Source: Hyalella azteca
Taxonomy: Eukaryota; Arthropoda; Malacostraca; Amphipoda; Hyalellidae
NCBI RefSeq assembly: GCF_000764305.2
Contig: NW_025947733.1
Span: 1 to 64,000, forward strand
Length of the DNA: 64,000 nucleotides
Direction: 5' to 3'
Program-made: the position numbers and the translations under genes
The notes under the pieces: generated by a model
Seen by the model: the letters and a program-made list of their open reading frames with translations, nothing else
Told to the model about the DNA's origin: nothing
Databases searched by the model: none
In this document: piece by piece, positions 21,601-32,504 of the stretch
Position numbering within the stretch: position 1 is the first letter of the stretch
Layout: the number at the start of each line of letters is the position of its first letter

Positions 21601-24600
21601 GAAGAGAGATTGTCAGAACTTTAGCTTTGATTGGAGATGTATTGGTAGGTTATGTAGGAATATCAAGATAAGTGGATTACTTCATCATATTGCTAGCTGC
21701 TTTGTGAAATTTCATTTGTATATCATCACAGGAATTGAAAAGCCGCAGTCCTCAACATTCATCATTCAAAAAGCAAGACCTCGTTCAATGGTGAATGTTG
21801 TGATCTCAGTACATAATTGCAAGGCTTTTGCTTTGCTTTGAATATCGCATATTTCAGACGCGATGCCACCTCTGAGGGCCTGTTTTTGTGTATTGTTATT
21901 CACTGCGTTTGGCTAAGACTAATATTCAGTTTCCATGCGCACGCTTGGCGTATCATTTTACAATCTTTTGACGCTACATAACGGCTTACCGAGTGCCTGT
22001 TTTGCACAGTCTCGACATGCTGCGGCGAGTCTTCACTCCGCTGGTGCCGGAAACTTCATGCACGAGCGGCAGACGAAGGTACGCTCACGACGGCCTACGC
22101 CAGCACTACTGGGCGCCCAGCAGCTCCCTCGGGTACCAAGCCTACCACGAGCCCCACAGCTACAGGCTGCAGAGCGCGCACATTGGCGTGCAGGTGAGGA
22201 CAATACGAACATAGGAGTTTTGTCTACCGTTGCAACATTGAATATTATGTGTGGCTGTTGGAATTTGTTATTCTATTGTTTCTAATTTTACAATGCAAAT
22301 GTTAGAGATTCCAAGTAGAGCTTAATTCTTATCTTTCCTCCTTGTTAGTCTATAAAGCCAAAAGTTATTAATTACATTTCATATCACATTGTCTTAGATT
22401 TTATATATATATAAATTCCTGTATTTCCTGAATAATATGCTTCAAATTTACTCCCCAAAGAAGAAAGTTATTCGATCAAGTGTCTCAAACAATACAAATT
22501 CATTTACATCTTTCTACTACAAGTTTGTTGACGGTTATTAGTGACCTATTGCAGAGTCTCGCTATTTGTCACGCCCGGTAATTAGCAACTTTTTTGCATG
22601 CTATTTCAGACGGAGAATTATTTTCTCAGGCCATTGGAGTTTGTTCCTTGCTTCTTATATCTTTCGATTGAGTGTCCATTGAGGAAAGCTCTCACCGCGT
22701 TCATTACACGAGGCTTCTCTGTTTCTCGGAATCTTTTTAGCGCATTTTCTCATTTATGGAAAAAAGCACTATTGTGCTCGCCATGTCCGTCTGTCTGTAT
22801 GTCCGTCCGTCGGTCCGTGACCTCAAGTTTTCGTCGACGAGAAAATGCGCTGTCTGTCATTCACTGCAGTGAGTACTGAGTTATATTTTTTTCTCAAGGA
22901 TCTACAATGGTTTTAATGCTTGCTCTATAATTTCAATACAAATAATTCAAGTGTTATTCAACTATTAGTATCATTTCAGCTGCTTTTACGGCGGCCTGTG
23001 CCCCAGGTGGTGCTTGGCGAAGGCGTGCAACTGTCGCCCAAAGCACGCGTGCGCTCGTCGGTGCTTGGCAATCACTGCATCGTTGCTGAGGACGCGTCTC
23101 TGGACTGCGCCTTCTTGGGCGACCACTGCAACATTGGGGTGAGTCATGCCCGTCTACATCACGGCATTATGTTAATATACATGTCTTTCAATATATAATA
23201 TGAACAAATTAATTATTGTTGGTTCTTGATAGATTGGTTATTGGGTATAGGTATTTTGATAATGTAGGGCAAATTTCCTGGGTGATTATGATATTGATGT
23301 GCTGACATAAATATGCAAGTCTGCTTCAATATACAATATTAATAGAAGATTTGTGTTGGTGTCCAATAGACTTGATACTATGTAGATTTTTCCATATGAT
23401 ATTGATGCTCTGATGTGTGTTGCAGGCGGGGTGCGTGCTGACTCGGTGTTTCCTGGGCGCCAACGTGACCTTGAAGCCCAACACTGTCCTGGCGCCTGGC
23501 TGCGTCGTCGCCACCGACGTGACGCTCGGCCCTGACGTGCGCTTGGAGTGCGGCTCGCTGGTCACCTCGGCGGCAGCCTGGCAGCAGGTCGATGAGTTTG
23601 AACGAGACGATACTCAAGTGGGTGAGTTGCTGAATGTACAGCGTCTGACTTCATTAATATGAAGGCAAGACGTAAATAGACGTATGTTGCAAACTACATA
23701 TGCGACGTGAATGAATCATGTCGCTGATAACAAATTTGATGCGTAGTTATTTTTGTTGATGCTAAAAATTGGCTATGTAAAATTATTTCTGTACATTATT
23801 AATGTGTATCAATCAATGGGCTGCACTTACATCTCTAAATGTGTGGCCGCTAAACAGAGCGTGTTTCTGAAAATGGCTTGCGGCTGCTGCGGCCTGAAGG
23901 CGAAAGGGATGAAGGGCTGAAGCTTGACGCTGATGGTCAGCACCTGCCCATTTGGGGCCTTCGTGATGACGACTTCCTTGTCGTCGAGGAGGCCGACGAC
24001 AGCACCACTGACGGGGACGAGCTCGACGGCCCAGCGCTCGACGACAACGGAGACGTGCTGGACGAGGACGAGCAGAAAGAACTGGGTGAGCCAAGTGACG
24101 ATGCCGCAATCGCTGAAATGTCAGCCGGCAGTTCGTGTCAGGAGTTTATGTTGCAGCTCTACTTTATTTTACTGCATGTTAAGTTGGAAAGCTCGGTAGC
24201 ATAACAAAGTCAGCCTTACAAAATCAAATTTGTATGCACAATTCAATACTTCAGGTTCCCATTACATTAAAGTCTCTTCCTAATAAATCATTCTATGGAT
24301 TCAGCACATTCTATGGATTCAGCACTACGATGAACGATTCTGAGTCGATAAAAATTATTTGTCGGTTACCGGTACATTTGAAGAATTCAGAAATGATATG
24401 AATTCCTAATTGTGTTCTGATGTGCAGAGTTTGACTGCGAGGTCCTGGACAGCCTGTGTAACGGCGTCAAGAGCAAGACTGAGGCTGGCAAAGTCGTCTT
24501 GGAAATCAACGCGTCGCGTTACGCGTATAACATTCCTCTAGAGAACATGCAACGCATCGTATTCAAGGTGATATATATCGCCTCTCGTCAAATCCTGAAT

Positions 24601-26631
24601 TTTCTATGTTGAAGCTCAATTGTTCAATTTTAAAAGCTTCGCTTCATATCTAAACATCACCAATATGAAAATCAACAATTCACACTATTATTGGTGGGTA
24701 ATCAACCAAGTAAAGTTTCAGTTATGAGTGTAAAACCATGTAAACTATTACACTGGTTTGAAGTTTGTTATACTGACATTTCAATTCGTTGACTACTAAC
24801 GTTGGTGCACGTGTTATCACAGATAACGTGATGGTGAATTACATGAATTGATAGTTTGAATACTTGTATTTGACATTGGTATTTGTCCCACAGAACGTTT
24901 TGTTGTGTCATGAGCGTATCGAGGGCAGAGACGACACGTGGCCTGCGTGGCCCAACTGCAAGCGAGGCCTGGCCCTCTACCAGCCTGTCCTCGAGCGCTA
25001 CTTCAAGTCCGCGTCCGACTACCTCAACACTATTGAGGTGAGCCAGTCTTCCGTCCTGTAATGGTATCAGCTCCTTATCATGACTTCTGAATGACTTTTT
25101 CTATCTAACGTTGCCTCCACGCCATTGAGGTGAACCACAGTCTTCCGCCCAGTGCAGTGATGGTACCATCTTCTGCTGGTACCTTTACCATAAGGAGTTC
25201 TGCATGACTGTTGCCAAATTGAAATGTATTTAAGTGACCATGGCCATAATGTTGCGTTGCCTTCCAGTCACTTTCACATTCAATGTATAGTTGATAATAA
25301 TTTTAATTATTCTCTGCTGTATAGATCTACTGTCTTGAATGAATGAAGACTCAAGTTGATATTTTTCATCTGAATTTTTGTTGAAATTAAAGTCTGACCT
25401 TACCTTTCATGGCCAATAGTTGGAAAAAATAGCCCTTTTGAGCGTGGATTTGTGGTAAGATTTATTGCATAAGATTTTTCACATAGTTTCCAAATTATTG
25501 GGCTCATGGCATGTGCGTTTCCTTTCATTCTTGCTCAAATTATAAGTCAAATCGTTATATTAGTGCTTGAAATGAATTTTTGTTACCTTTCATTCCTGGT
25601 CGAATTACAAGTCAAATCGATATATTTGTGCTTCAAATGAATTTTCATTTGTTTACCGAAATTTTTGGGTTTATTTTTACAGTAGCACGTAGTACGTTCG
25701 AGTCCGATGAATTTCTATATAAATGTTATTATGTTAAAAAATCTAATTAATGGCTTAATATCGTCATGCTGAGTTAGTCTTTTTGGCTTTATATTGCGCT
25801 GGTGAAAGGAAGAACACCAATGAAGCATTAGAAACAAATTTTCTATAGAAGAAATGGCCTCAATTAAAAGCAAGGAATAAAATTGTAATTATTCTAATTA
25901 ATTAACCTCTAATCTTTGTGCTCTCAAGTGTAGCATTGCAAATCGCAGCTCCGATTCTCCGTTGTTGACGAATTGATGTATTTTTAGTGCATTTTTTCAT
26001 TTATGGAAAAAATGCACTATAGTGCTCGCCATGTCCGTCTGTCTGTCTGTCCGTCCGTGACCTCAAGTTTTCGTCGACGATAAAACGCGCTCTGTCGCTC
26101 ACTGCAGTGAGTACTGAGTTACATTTTTTTGTGAAGGCACAGCAGCAATAATTGTTGTGTACAGTCGCTCGTGGAGGCGGACGAGCGCGTGCTGTCGTGC
26201 GCCGTGAAGCTGCTCTTCGAACTCACGCAGCAGCTCGAGGTGCTGGATGACGGGGAGCTGCTTGCCTGGTTTGAGGCCGGCGGCAAGACGCCAACATCTC
26301 CCTCAACTGCCTTCTGCTCCTTCAAGGAAAAGGCATGTCTTCTTTGCATGCGCTTCTAGAATTATTCCCCATTTGAAAATAGTCTCAACTTTGAGGAGAT
26401 ATTATTAGTGATCATAATAGATAGATTCTTCTAATTTAGTAAGAAATGTCTGGAATGGCTTGTCGTTAAGGAACAGTAAGTTGGTTACGAGTATTGAATA
26501 CACAGTGATGAAATGAAGAGTTTGTGGCAGGGCAATACCTTGATAACTCTAATGTATGCGTTCCATTTGTTCAGGTTGCTGGGTTCCTTACTTGGCTCCA
26601 GACAGCAGAAGAAGAATCTGAAGAAGACTAG
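18608..26631 (+). CDS. EIF2B5: eIF2B epsilon subunit, complete 13-exon gene
   Basis: Encodes the catalytic subunit of the cytoplasmic eIF2B complex, which exchanges GDP for GTP on eIF2. Exons: 18608-18724, 19423-19553, 19911-20096, 20319-20532, 21300-21541, 22010-22193, 22980-23138, 23426-23621, 23858-24085, 24428-24567, 24894-25037, 26165-26332, 26575-26631. They sum to 2166 nt, and every phase joins. The 721-residue product equals the human length. Visible: nucleotidyltransferase-like start ([18 protein letters not shown]), the NFD motif in LFADNFDC, hexapeptide left-handed beta-helix repeats (about residues 380-470), an acidic linker, and the C-terminal W2/HEAT domain ending [15 protein letters not shown]. 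An in-frame ATG at 18617 could be the real start. Exon 7 could instead begin at 23007. The last intron has a GC donor (GCATGT at 26333). Identification is secure; exon edges are by reading frame and splice consensus. Confidence 0.95.
22738..22890 (+). repeat. Short CAGTGAGT-hairpin repeat, copy in EIF2B5 intron 6
   Basis: Landmarks: GCATTTTCTCATTTATGG, GTGCTCGCCATGTCCGTCTG, GTCCGTCCG, GTTTTCGTCGACGAGAAAAT, TCACTGCAGTGAGTACTGAG. It ends about 90 bp before exon 7. Other copies are at 25985, 55622 and, reversed, 44087. The ends contain a 10-bp inverted pair (GCATTTTCTC and GAGAAAATGC). Confidence 0.8.
25985..26127 (+). repeat. Short CAGTGAGT-hairpin repeat, copy in EIF2B5 intron 11
   Basis: Same family: TTTTTTCATTTATGGAAAAA, TGCACTATAGTGCTCGCCAT, TTTTCGTCGACGATAAAACG, CACTGCAGTGAGTACTGAGT. 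It sits 37 bp before the exon 12 start, so its 3' T-rich end supplies sequence close to the acceptor. Confidence 0.8.
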
Positions 26632-26866
26632 AATGTCTCGACATCATGTCATATTTAATTCATTGTTCTTTCTTCACTATTCTTTCCAAGCATGTTTCAG
26701 CTTTATAGCTGCTGCCACGTATCAGCTCAGTCAGTCGTCTTCACTGTCGAGAACGTTGTATGGAAATTTGTCAAGTCTGATATTTAAAAGATCTTATTCA
26801 CAAGATGCGTGCGCCGAATATTGATATTAGGAACGCAAAGTTTTCATGAAATGAGACACATAACGA

Positions 26867-26872
26867 AATAAA
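26867..26872 (+). promoter_or_regulatory. AATAAA polyadenylation signal of EIF2B5
   Basis: The first AATAAA downstream of the EIF2B5 stop, 236 bp after it. Usual cleavage 10-30 nt later would fall at about 26882-26902, inside the last codons of the minus-strand CCNDBP1 gene (stop at 26881). Confidence 0.6.
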
Positions 26873-26880
26873 TCGTTTCA

Positions 26881-29800
26881 TTATCCATGAGCTGCCGTTG
26901 TATCGACTTTTCGCCTGGTGTGTGCCAGTGCTGTGCTCAGGAACTGTAGGGACTGGAGATGCTCTTCAGTAGCCAGCTGACGACGAAGTAGCACCGAGAG
27001 CGCCGCCTCGCACACGTCCATCACCAGGTGACTCTGGTGGAGACAAGCGTTGCGTTAGACGGTACTATAGAACCCACGCCATTAGTTCCACTCAGGCCTA
27101 ATAATTGAATAGCACAATTCAACTAAGGTTAAAAAATTTATTTCGGTGAAATGCAAAAGAATTACAGGAAATGTACTCCAATATTTAATACATCTACCAA
27201 GACCTCGCGTGATGGTGCGAGGAAGAATGTATGCATATAATAAAAAACATAGAGAAATGTGTTCAAAGAACATGCTCGGGAGAATGACTTTTTTTTTATA
27301 TTTAGCAAAGTTTACCTGTAATTGGAATTCATACGCGTGACTATAGCGATCAAAGGCGATACTTAATGGAGGCAAAGGGAGATAAACGATTCATTACCAA
27401 AATTTTTGAATGCTAATTTTTCTTAACGCAGTTGTACAGATCTTTCTGCAACTGGTGCAACAACTCTATGGAAGCCGAAAATCTCACATCGTGCCGTATT
27501 AATACATTGCATTTTAATCGAGGATCAAAGCCAAAGTTGTAGCGATACGTGATAAAGAATACATTTAGGTTGAGAAGCGTCTTTCCAACCCTGTGAGATT
27601 AGTTGGCAACTTGATATATGTTCAAGTTTATTGTAAGCTGAGTGCAATATATTCCGTATTACAGGTTACCACCGAAAATTTAACAGAATTGGCCTCAGTA
27701 CACACATTCTTGACGAGAACGTCCCAGTTGACAGGAGGATACATAGATAGCACGAGATCATCTAGCAGCTCTGGCAGACTCTTGGTGCTCTGACGGAGGT
27801 CATCAGTGGTTGCCCAGAGCTGCCGATTGTTGTCACTGAACACGTCTGGATTCGTCTCTTTAGTGCGGCTATCCAAGACCTCTAAGCACCGCTTGTAAAG
27901 TAACTGAAAATAGAAGTTTCATGTTAAGTCAGTAGCCACTTGAAAATTTCATCACCATATACTTACTACCATTATAACTTCAATAGTTTCTGTCCAACTT
28001 AATGAGAAGTAGTCACTAAAAAACATGAATTGCGTAAATATGAGCTGGAAAAAGTTGATTTTCATTCATCACTTAAGATACAAAAAGACAGAACTATCTC
28101 CAGAAAATCAAGTCTTTCAAAAATGAAACCTTCCCGTATTTATTATTATCAGTTTTTTACTCACTTTAACAGCTTTGGCAACTTTGACAAAACAGTCCAG
28201 CTTAAGTTTATCTTCAGGAGACCAGCCAATTGCTTCCGAGTCTGATTCTTCTGTGTCTGAATCTTCATCAGCGTCCATTCTGGGCATCTTAAGTACATTC
28301 CAACCTTTGCCATCACCTTCGAGCGACTTGTACACACAAGACAAAGATTGATATAATCATTGTTTTTTCATTTAGTAAATTAGAAAGGGTACACACACCT
28401 CCCACAATGAAAGGAGCATCGGGAAGAACATTAGTAAGAAGACATACAATTGGAAGTGGGGTGCCTGCATTGTAGAACCATGCAACTCAAAAAATACGAC
28501 ATAGGTATTAGTCTATGTATCAAGGTAGGTTCAGAGACTAGACGCTAAGTTACTTTTTTTTTTTGGGGGGGGGGGGGAAGCAATAGGTAGCTGTCTGCAT
28601 TGTGTAAGGAGCATTATTAAAGAATTACCAATTACTGGTATGTAAGGTCATATATAAATAAGATGGCAACATACAAAAGGAAGAGTTCAGCAACCAACCC
28701 AGAGTCTTGACTAAACAAATTTTAGATTCAATTATGAAATTTATTTATTTTAGACTTTTCAGTGAGCAGCACATGATGAGCTCATTTTTTCCAATTATTA
28801 AATGACGAAATAAAAGTTTTTCCCCAAAGATACATATAAATTCCAAGTACAGTTCCTAATTTCAACTGAGAAAAATTAAAAAAAAATTGTTTCTCACTGA
28901 CATTCAGAATGTAGGATGGCTTTACAACTGAACCCTAACTAAGGAAAACTGTTTCTTTACTTTACCTCAGTAATCTCCCTGTAGGCATCATCAACAACAT
29001 CCAATTCCAGCCTCAGTGCTCGGAGAACAGCGTGTACATTGTTGCAAGGCAGTGACTGTATGGCTTTGCACTCCCCCCATGTTTGACCTGTCAACTGAGT
29101 GTAGGCTGTCTCTCTGCAGAAAAATTCAATGATAAATGATTGTTTATTATTGCTAAATCTAAAATTTCAATCAAACTAAAAATGCTTACTATTACATCAT
29201 TCATTACTATTACATCACTCATTACAAATATCAAGATGAAAAAATTTGACCATTGTTGGGTATTCAAATATTCATTTAATGAGCAACAAAATCCTACATG
29301 ATTTAAGAAACAATCGGTACCATATATAAATACACCTGAAATTAAATTTTATTTTTCTACATTTCTATGTAAAAAATTGGATTTTAACAAGCTTATAAAC
29401 AATGGGTATATTATAGAATTAACATTTAAATAGAAACTCACAAAGCAGGAGTGTTGTGATCTTCAGCAAGCTGGAGCAACCTTGACAGTGATTGCAGGAG
29501 AGCAATACTCGCAGTTGTGACGCACTTTTTGAGCTCTCGACCACATGCGAGAGGAAGAAATCTCACAAGCATCAAAATTTGCTTGGTAGACTCATCCAGG
29601 GGCATCAACAAAGCTAAAAACTAAATGAATTAGTACAAATTAACAGTTCTGGTTAATATTGTTTAGAAACAAAGTGATAATTTGAAATCATGAGTAGAAA
29701 GTTAAAATTTTTGAGATGCAAATAGCAGGGTTACATAATTTTGAGAAAGCTTTTAAAAAGTTTAATTATGGTTTATTAATTTTATGGAACCACAAAACAG

Positions 29801-30472
29801 CACCAAATTTATTTTGCAGAGATCAAGTTGATCAACTTGTCAACTTGCTACTGGCATGAAAAATTATCCAGTTAGAATACCATAACTTCACAATTTGATA
29901 TAAATCTACAATCACCAAGGTATAATAATATATTTCTATGAACGTCATGCTTAATTGCTTACTAACCACTTAATTCTTGAGGTTGCGGCATTGGAGGTTT
30001 CATGAAACTTAGGCAAACTTTTGTGCAATGACAAGATACTCGTTGAGAAATTTCAGAGAAGTCTTGCCAATAAGAGCTGAGGGAAAAGTTGCTATCAACC
30101 GCTGCATTCAGAAGATCTTGAGAAGTGGAACTGCATCCTGTGCATGCAAAATTACAAAAAAGGCAACTAAAAAGTTGCAACACAAGACTGAAATATTTCA
30201 GAAAATAAAAGATATCAAAATAGTCAAACATCATTTATGTTTGTGATGGCTAAAATCATGATTTGGCAGAAATTTGGGGTTTTTACTGCTTGATTTGCAA
30301 ATATGTCTCTGAAAGTTGAATATTTCAAAATTACTATATTCTACCAATACTATTCATCTACTCATTCTAATCATTACAAAATTGAACGTTTGAACCCACC
30401 TTCACTTAGCACTGCAATAGTACTAGAAAGGTTCTCCAAAATCATTTGGATAGTACAACTTTCACTTGCCAT
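26881..30472 (-). CDS. CCNDBP1: Cyclin-D1-binding protein 1 homolog (GCIP), complete 7-exon gene
   Basis: A helical cyclin-D1/Grap2-binding protein linked to negative control of cell-cycle entry. Exons in transcript order: 30472-30400, 30137-29967, 29613-29442, 29113-28966, 28326-28165, 27903-27706, 27033-26881, total 1077 nt. All phases join to give 358 residues (human about 360). The start ATG is at 30472-30470 (MASESCTIQMILENLSS). Matching landmarks include GQTWGECKAI, the acidic stretch MDADEDSDTEESDSE followed by GWSPEDKLKLDC, and LLDDLVLSMYPPVN then KNSHLVMDVCEAALSVL. TAA is at 26883-26881. It is convergent with EIF2B5, with 249 bp between stop codons. A possible minus-strand ATTAAA near 26650 would make the two transcripts overlap. 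The exon 5 acceptor (ACAAG) is weak. Confidence 0.93.
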
Positions 30473-30639
30473 TCTCAAAATTTGAAACAGAATTTCAAGT
30501 TGTTTCTGTCAGTAATAACTTGAAGTCTTGTAGATGACTAAATGAATTGTGAAGAAAAAGCCACAAATTGATGCTGCGTATAAGTGTTGAGAGCTTAAAA
30601 CATCTGGTATCTGCAAGAATTTGAAAGGTAGATACCGTC

Positions 30640-30860
30640 AAATGGGGTAATAAGGGACAACTTTTTGTTGTTAACTTCTTACCATGAAACATTTCATAAA
30701 CAAGTTTGGGCTCATTTTAAAGACCTTTGTGAGGGCTATCATATGACATCTCCAAAAAAATTCCATATGCTATTTGTCAGGTGCCAGACGCATAATAAAA
30801 GCAATCCAAATTACCCCTGGGAACGGGGTTCCATGATATTTGAAATAAAACATAATTTTA
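30640..30860 (+). repeat. Dispersed repeat fragment (family of 7899-8425)
   Basis: GTCAAATGGGGTAATAAGGG, ACCATGAAACATTTCATAAA and CATATGCTATTTGTCAGGTG are the reverse-complement counterparts of 8090-8175. No gene is seen between the CCNDBP1 start and here. Confidence 0.6.
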
Positions 30861-31099
30861 AAACATTTGAAGCATGCAAAGCATACTCATGATCATCACC
30901 ATCACTGACGGTGATGATCTAGGGGGCTTTTTAAAATCATCATCATCTACAAATTAATTCATCATCAATAAAAATTTAATTTTAGGGGGGTTTTAAATGA
31001 CCAATGGAATGGCCATTGCTTAGCCAATCACAGTCTGGATAACATGACATCATGATCCCATAACCAGTCACAACCTGGATAGCTAGCATATCATGATCC

Positions 31100-31582
31100 T
31101 GTCAACCAATCCCAGTGTAGAAAGTATTGTATTGACAAAGATAATAAACACAAGCACACAATAACTTTTCAACAAAGAGAGACACAGTTAATGCAGAATA
31201 CAATACAACAGGAATCAGAGACAATAATAGCTAACCAAAATTTTAGTTATGCCTACTAGAATATGAAAAATTAAGCTGGCTTGCAGGCCTTCTCCTACCC
31301 ATTACCTCTTCTCATGGAGAGAAGAGGAGGGGGGAGGGGCAAGCCGGGTTCTTAAACTTAACTTAAAGTCTCACACTTAGCTCAGCCAGTTTACCGGTAG
31401 TTGGTAATCGCGGTATACAGTCTTTACAGAGAAGTGTGATTAAGAATGAAAAAAATATTTATGGAAATATTAGTATTCATGTTAGTCACAAATAAACTTT
31501 GTTACGTAAATTTCAGAGCAAAATCAATTGATGTTTACTGCATGAACGGGTACAGAGCACAATCGTAAAGTGTTTACCGTGT
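31100..31582 (-). repeat. Dispersed repeat, copy 2 (inverted relative to 4330-4870)
   Basis: Reverse complement of the block at 4330-4870, including TCATGGAGAGAAGAGGAGGG and TTAATGCAGAATACAATACA. It abuts a reversed piece of the (GAA)n-tailed repeat at about 31582-31660. Confidence 0.7.
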
Positions 31583-31660
31583 GAACTTCTTCTTTTTGGG
31601 ATGTCCACGCAGGGTAGACTTAAAGCCACAGGACAACTGCAAGGATGACCATTGGGCCTG

Positions 31661-32254
31661 AAAGCTTGTGTAGTTTTGGACCTCTTGGCATGGAGGTCAG
31701 ACCACTTATTTTTGCTTATAAAAGTCGGTGGACACAATGGCTGAGCGGGACAGCAAGCGCAAGAAAAGTAGCACAGGGCATTAAAAATATCAAAAAGCAA
31801 AGGCCCTTTCTTATCAGAATTCAGCACAGCATTTGGCCACAAAATTAGGTTGACTAATATAGTTATGATAACTTAGATCATACACCCATCATACTTCTTA
31901 AGTTTTTAGGTCATACACCTACAGTTCATTTAGCCTACCTAACATCGAAAAAAAGTGTATACAGTCACAAATTGAAAAAGTACACATGACATAAGGAAAT
32001 ATCAGAAGACAAGGGCCGTTGCTCATCAGAACTCAGCACAGCTTTTGACCACATAATTGGGGGGACTAGTAAAAGTATGATAACTTAGGTCATACACACG
32101 TAAAAATATGCATACACATACATACATATAAGCTGCATTTCTCATTTGGCATGCCTATCTAAAGTTCATTTAGCCTACCTGACTTCAAAATGTATACAGT
32201 CAAAAGTTGAAAGATTTTTCTTTGCACATCATCATTATTACCTCCCCCCAAAAG
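31661..32254. repeat. Imperfect direct duplication with no gene
   Basis: Two related segments (about 31798-31960 and 32005-32190) share ATCAGAA(T/C)TCAGCACAGC, GATAACTTAGATCATACAC and TTCATTTAGCCTACCTAAC. No coding capacity is seen. This is the sequence just outside the copia-like LTR. Confidence 0.55.
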
Positions 32255-32483
32255 TGTTAATATCTGATTGGTCTGCGCTGGTGTTGCCGAGTGGTTGTGA
32301 CGTCACGCTAGTTTGGTCGTGAGATGGCTTTGTGCTGCGCTCTGATTGGTTCGGGGAACGCCGGTAGCCTACGTGGCGTGGGCTGGCTGTAACGTGACGC
32401 AAGTTGGTGGCAATGCAGTTGGGGACAGCAGTCTAGCGTGAACCATGATAGGGTGAGCATCTTGCGAGCGTGTGCTATTAACA
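32255..32483 (+). repeat. 5' LTR of a Ty1/copia-like element, 229 bp
   Basis: Bounded by TGTTAA and TTAACA. Contains two inverted CCAAT boxes (CTGATTGGT) and a CRE-type palindrome GTGACGTCAC. Close copies are at 41706-41937 (solo) and 52812-53044. The assignment as 5' LTR comes from the primer-binding site directly after it. Confidence 0.9.
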
Positions 32484-32485
32484 AT

Positions 32486-32496
32486 TGGTAGCAGAG
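32486..32496 (+). promoter_or_regulatory. Primer-binding site complementary to initiator tRNA-Met
   Basis: TGGTAGCAGAG begins 3 nt after the LTR. It complements the 3' end of animal initiator tRNA-Met (CTCTGCTACCA), the usual primer of copia-type elements. Confidence 0.8.
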
Positions 32497-32504
32497 CGTG
32501 CAAA

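Noticed and set aside
26171..26349. Long minus-strand open frame opposite EIF2B5 exon 12
   Set aside because: It mirrors the GC-rich exon on the other strand. The plus frame matches the eIF2B W2 domain.
28555..28577. T-run then G-run in CCNDBP1 intron 4
   Set aside because: Homopolymer tract, prone to sequencing error. No further structure such as a G-quadruplex series.
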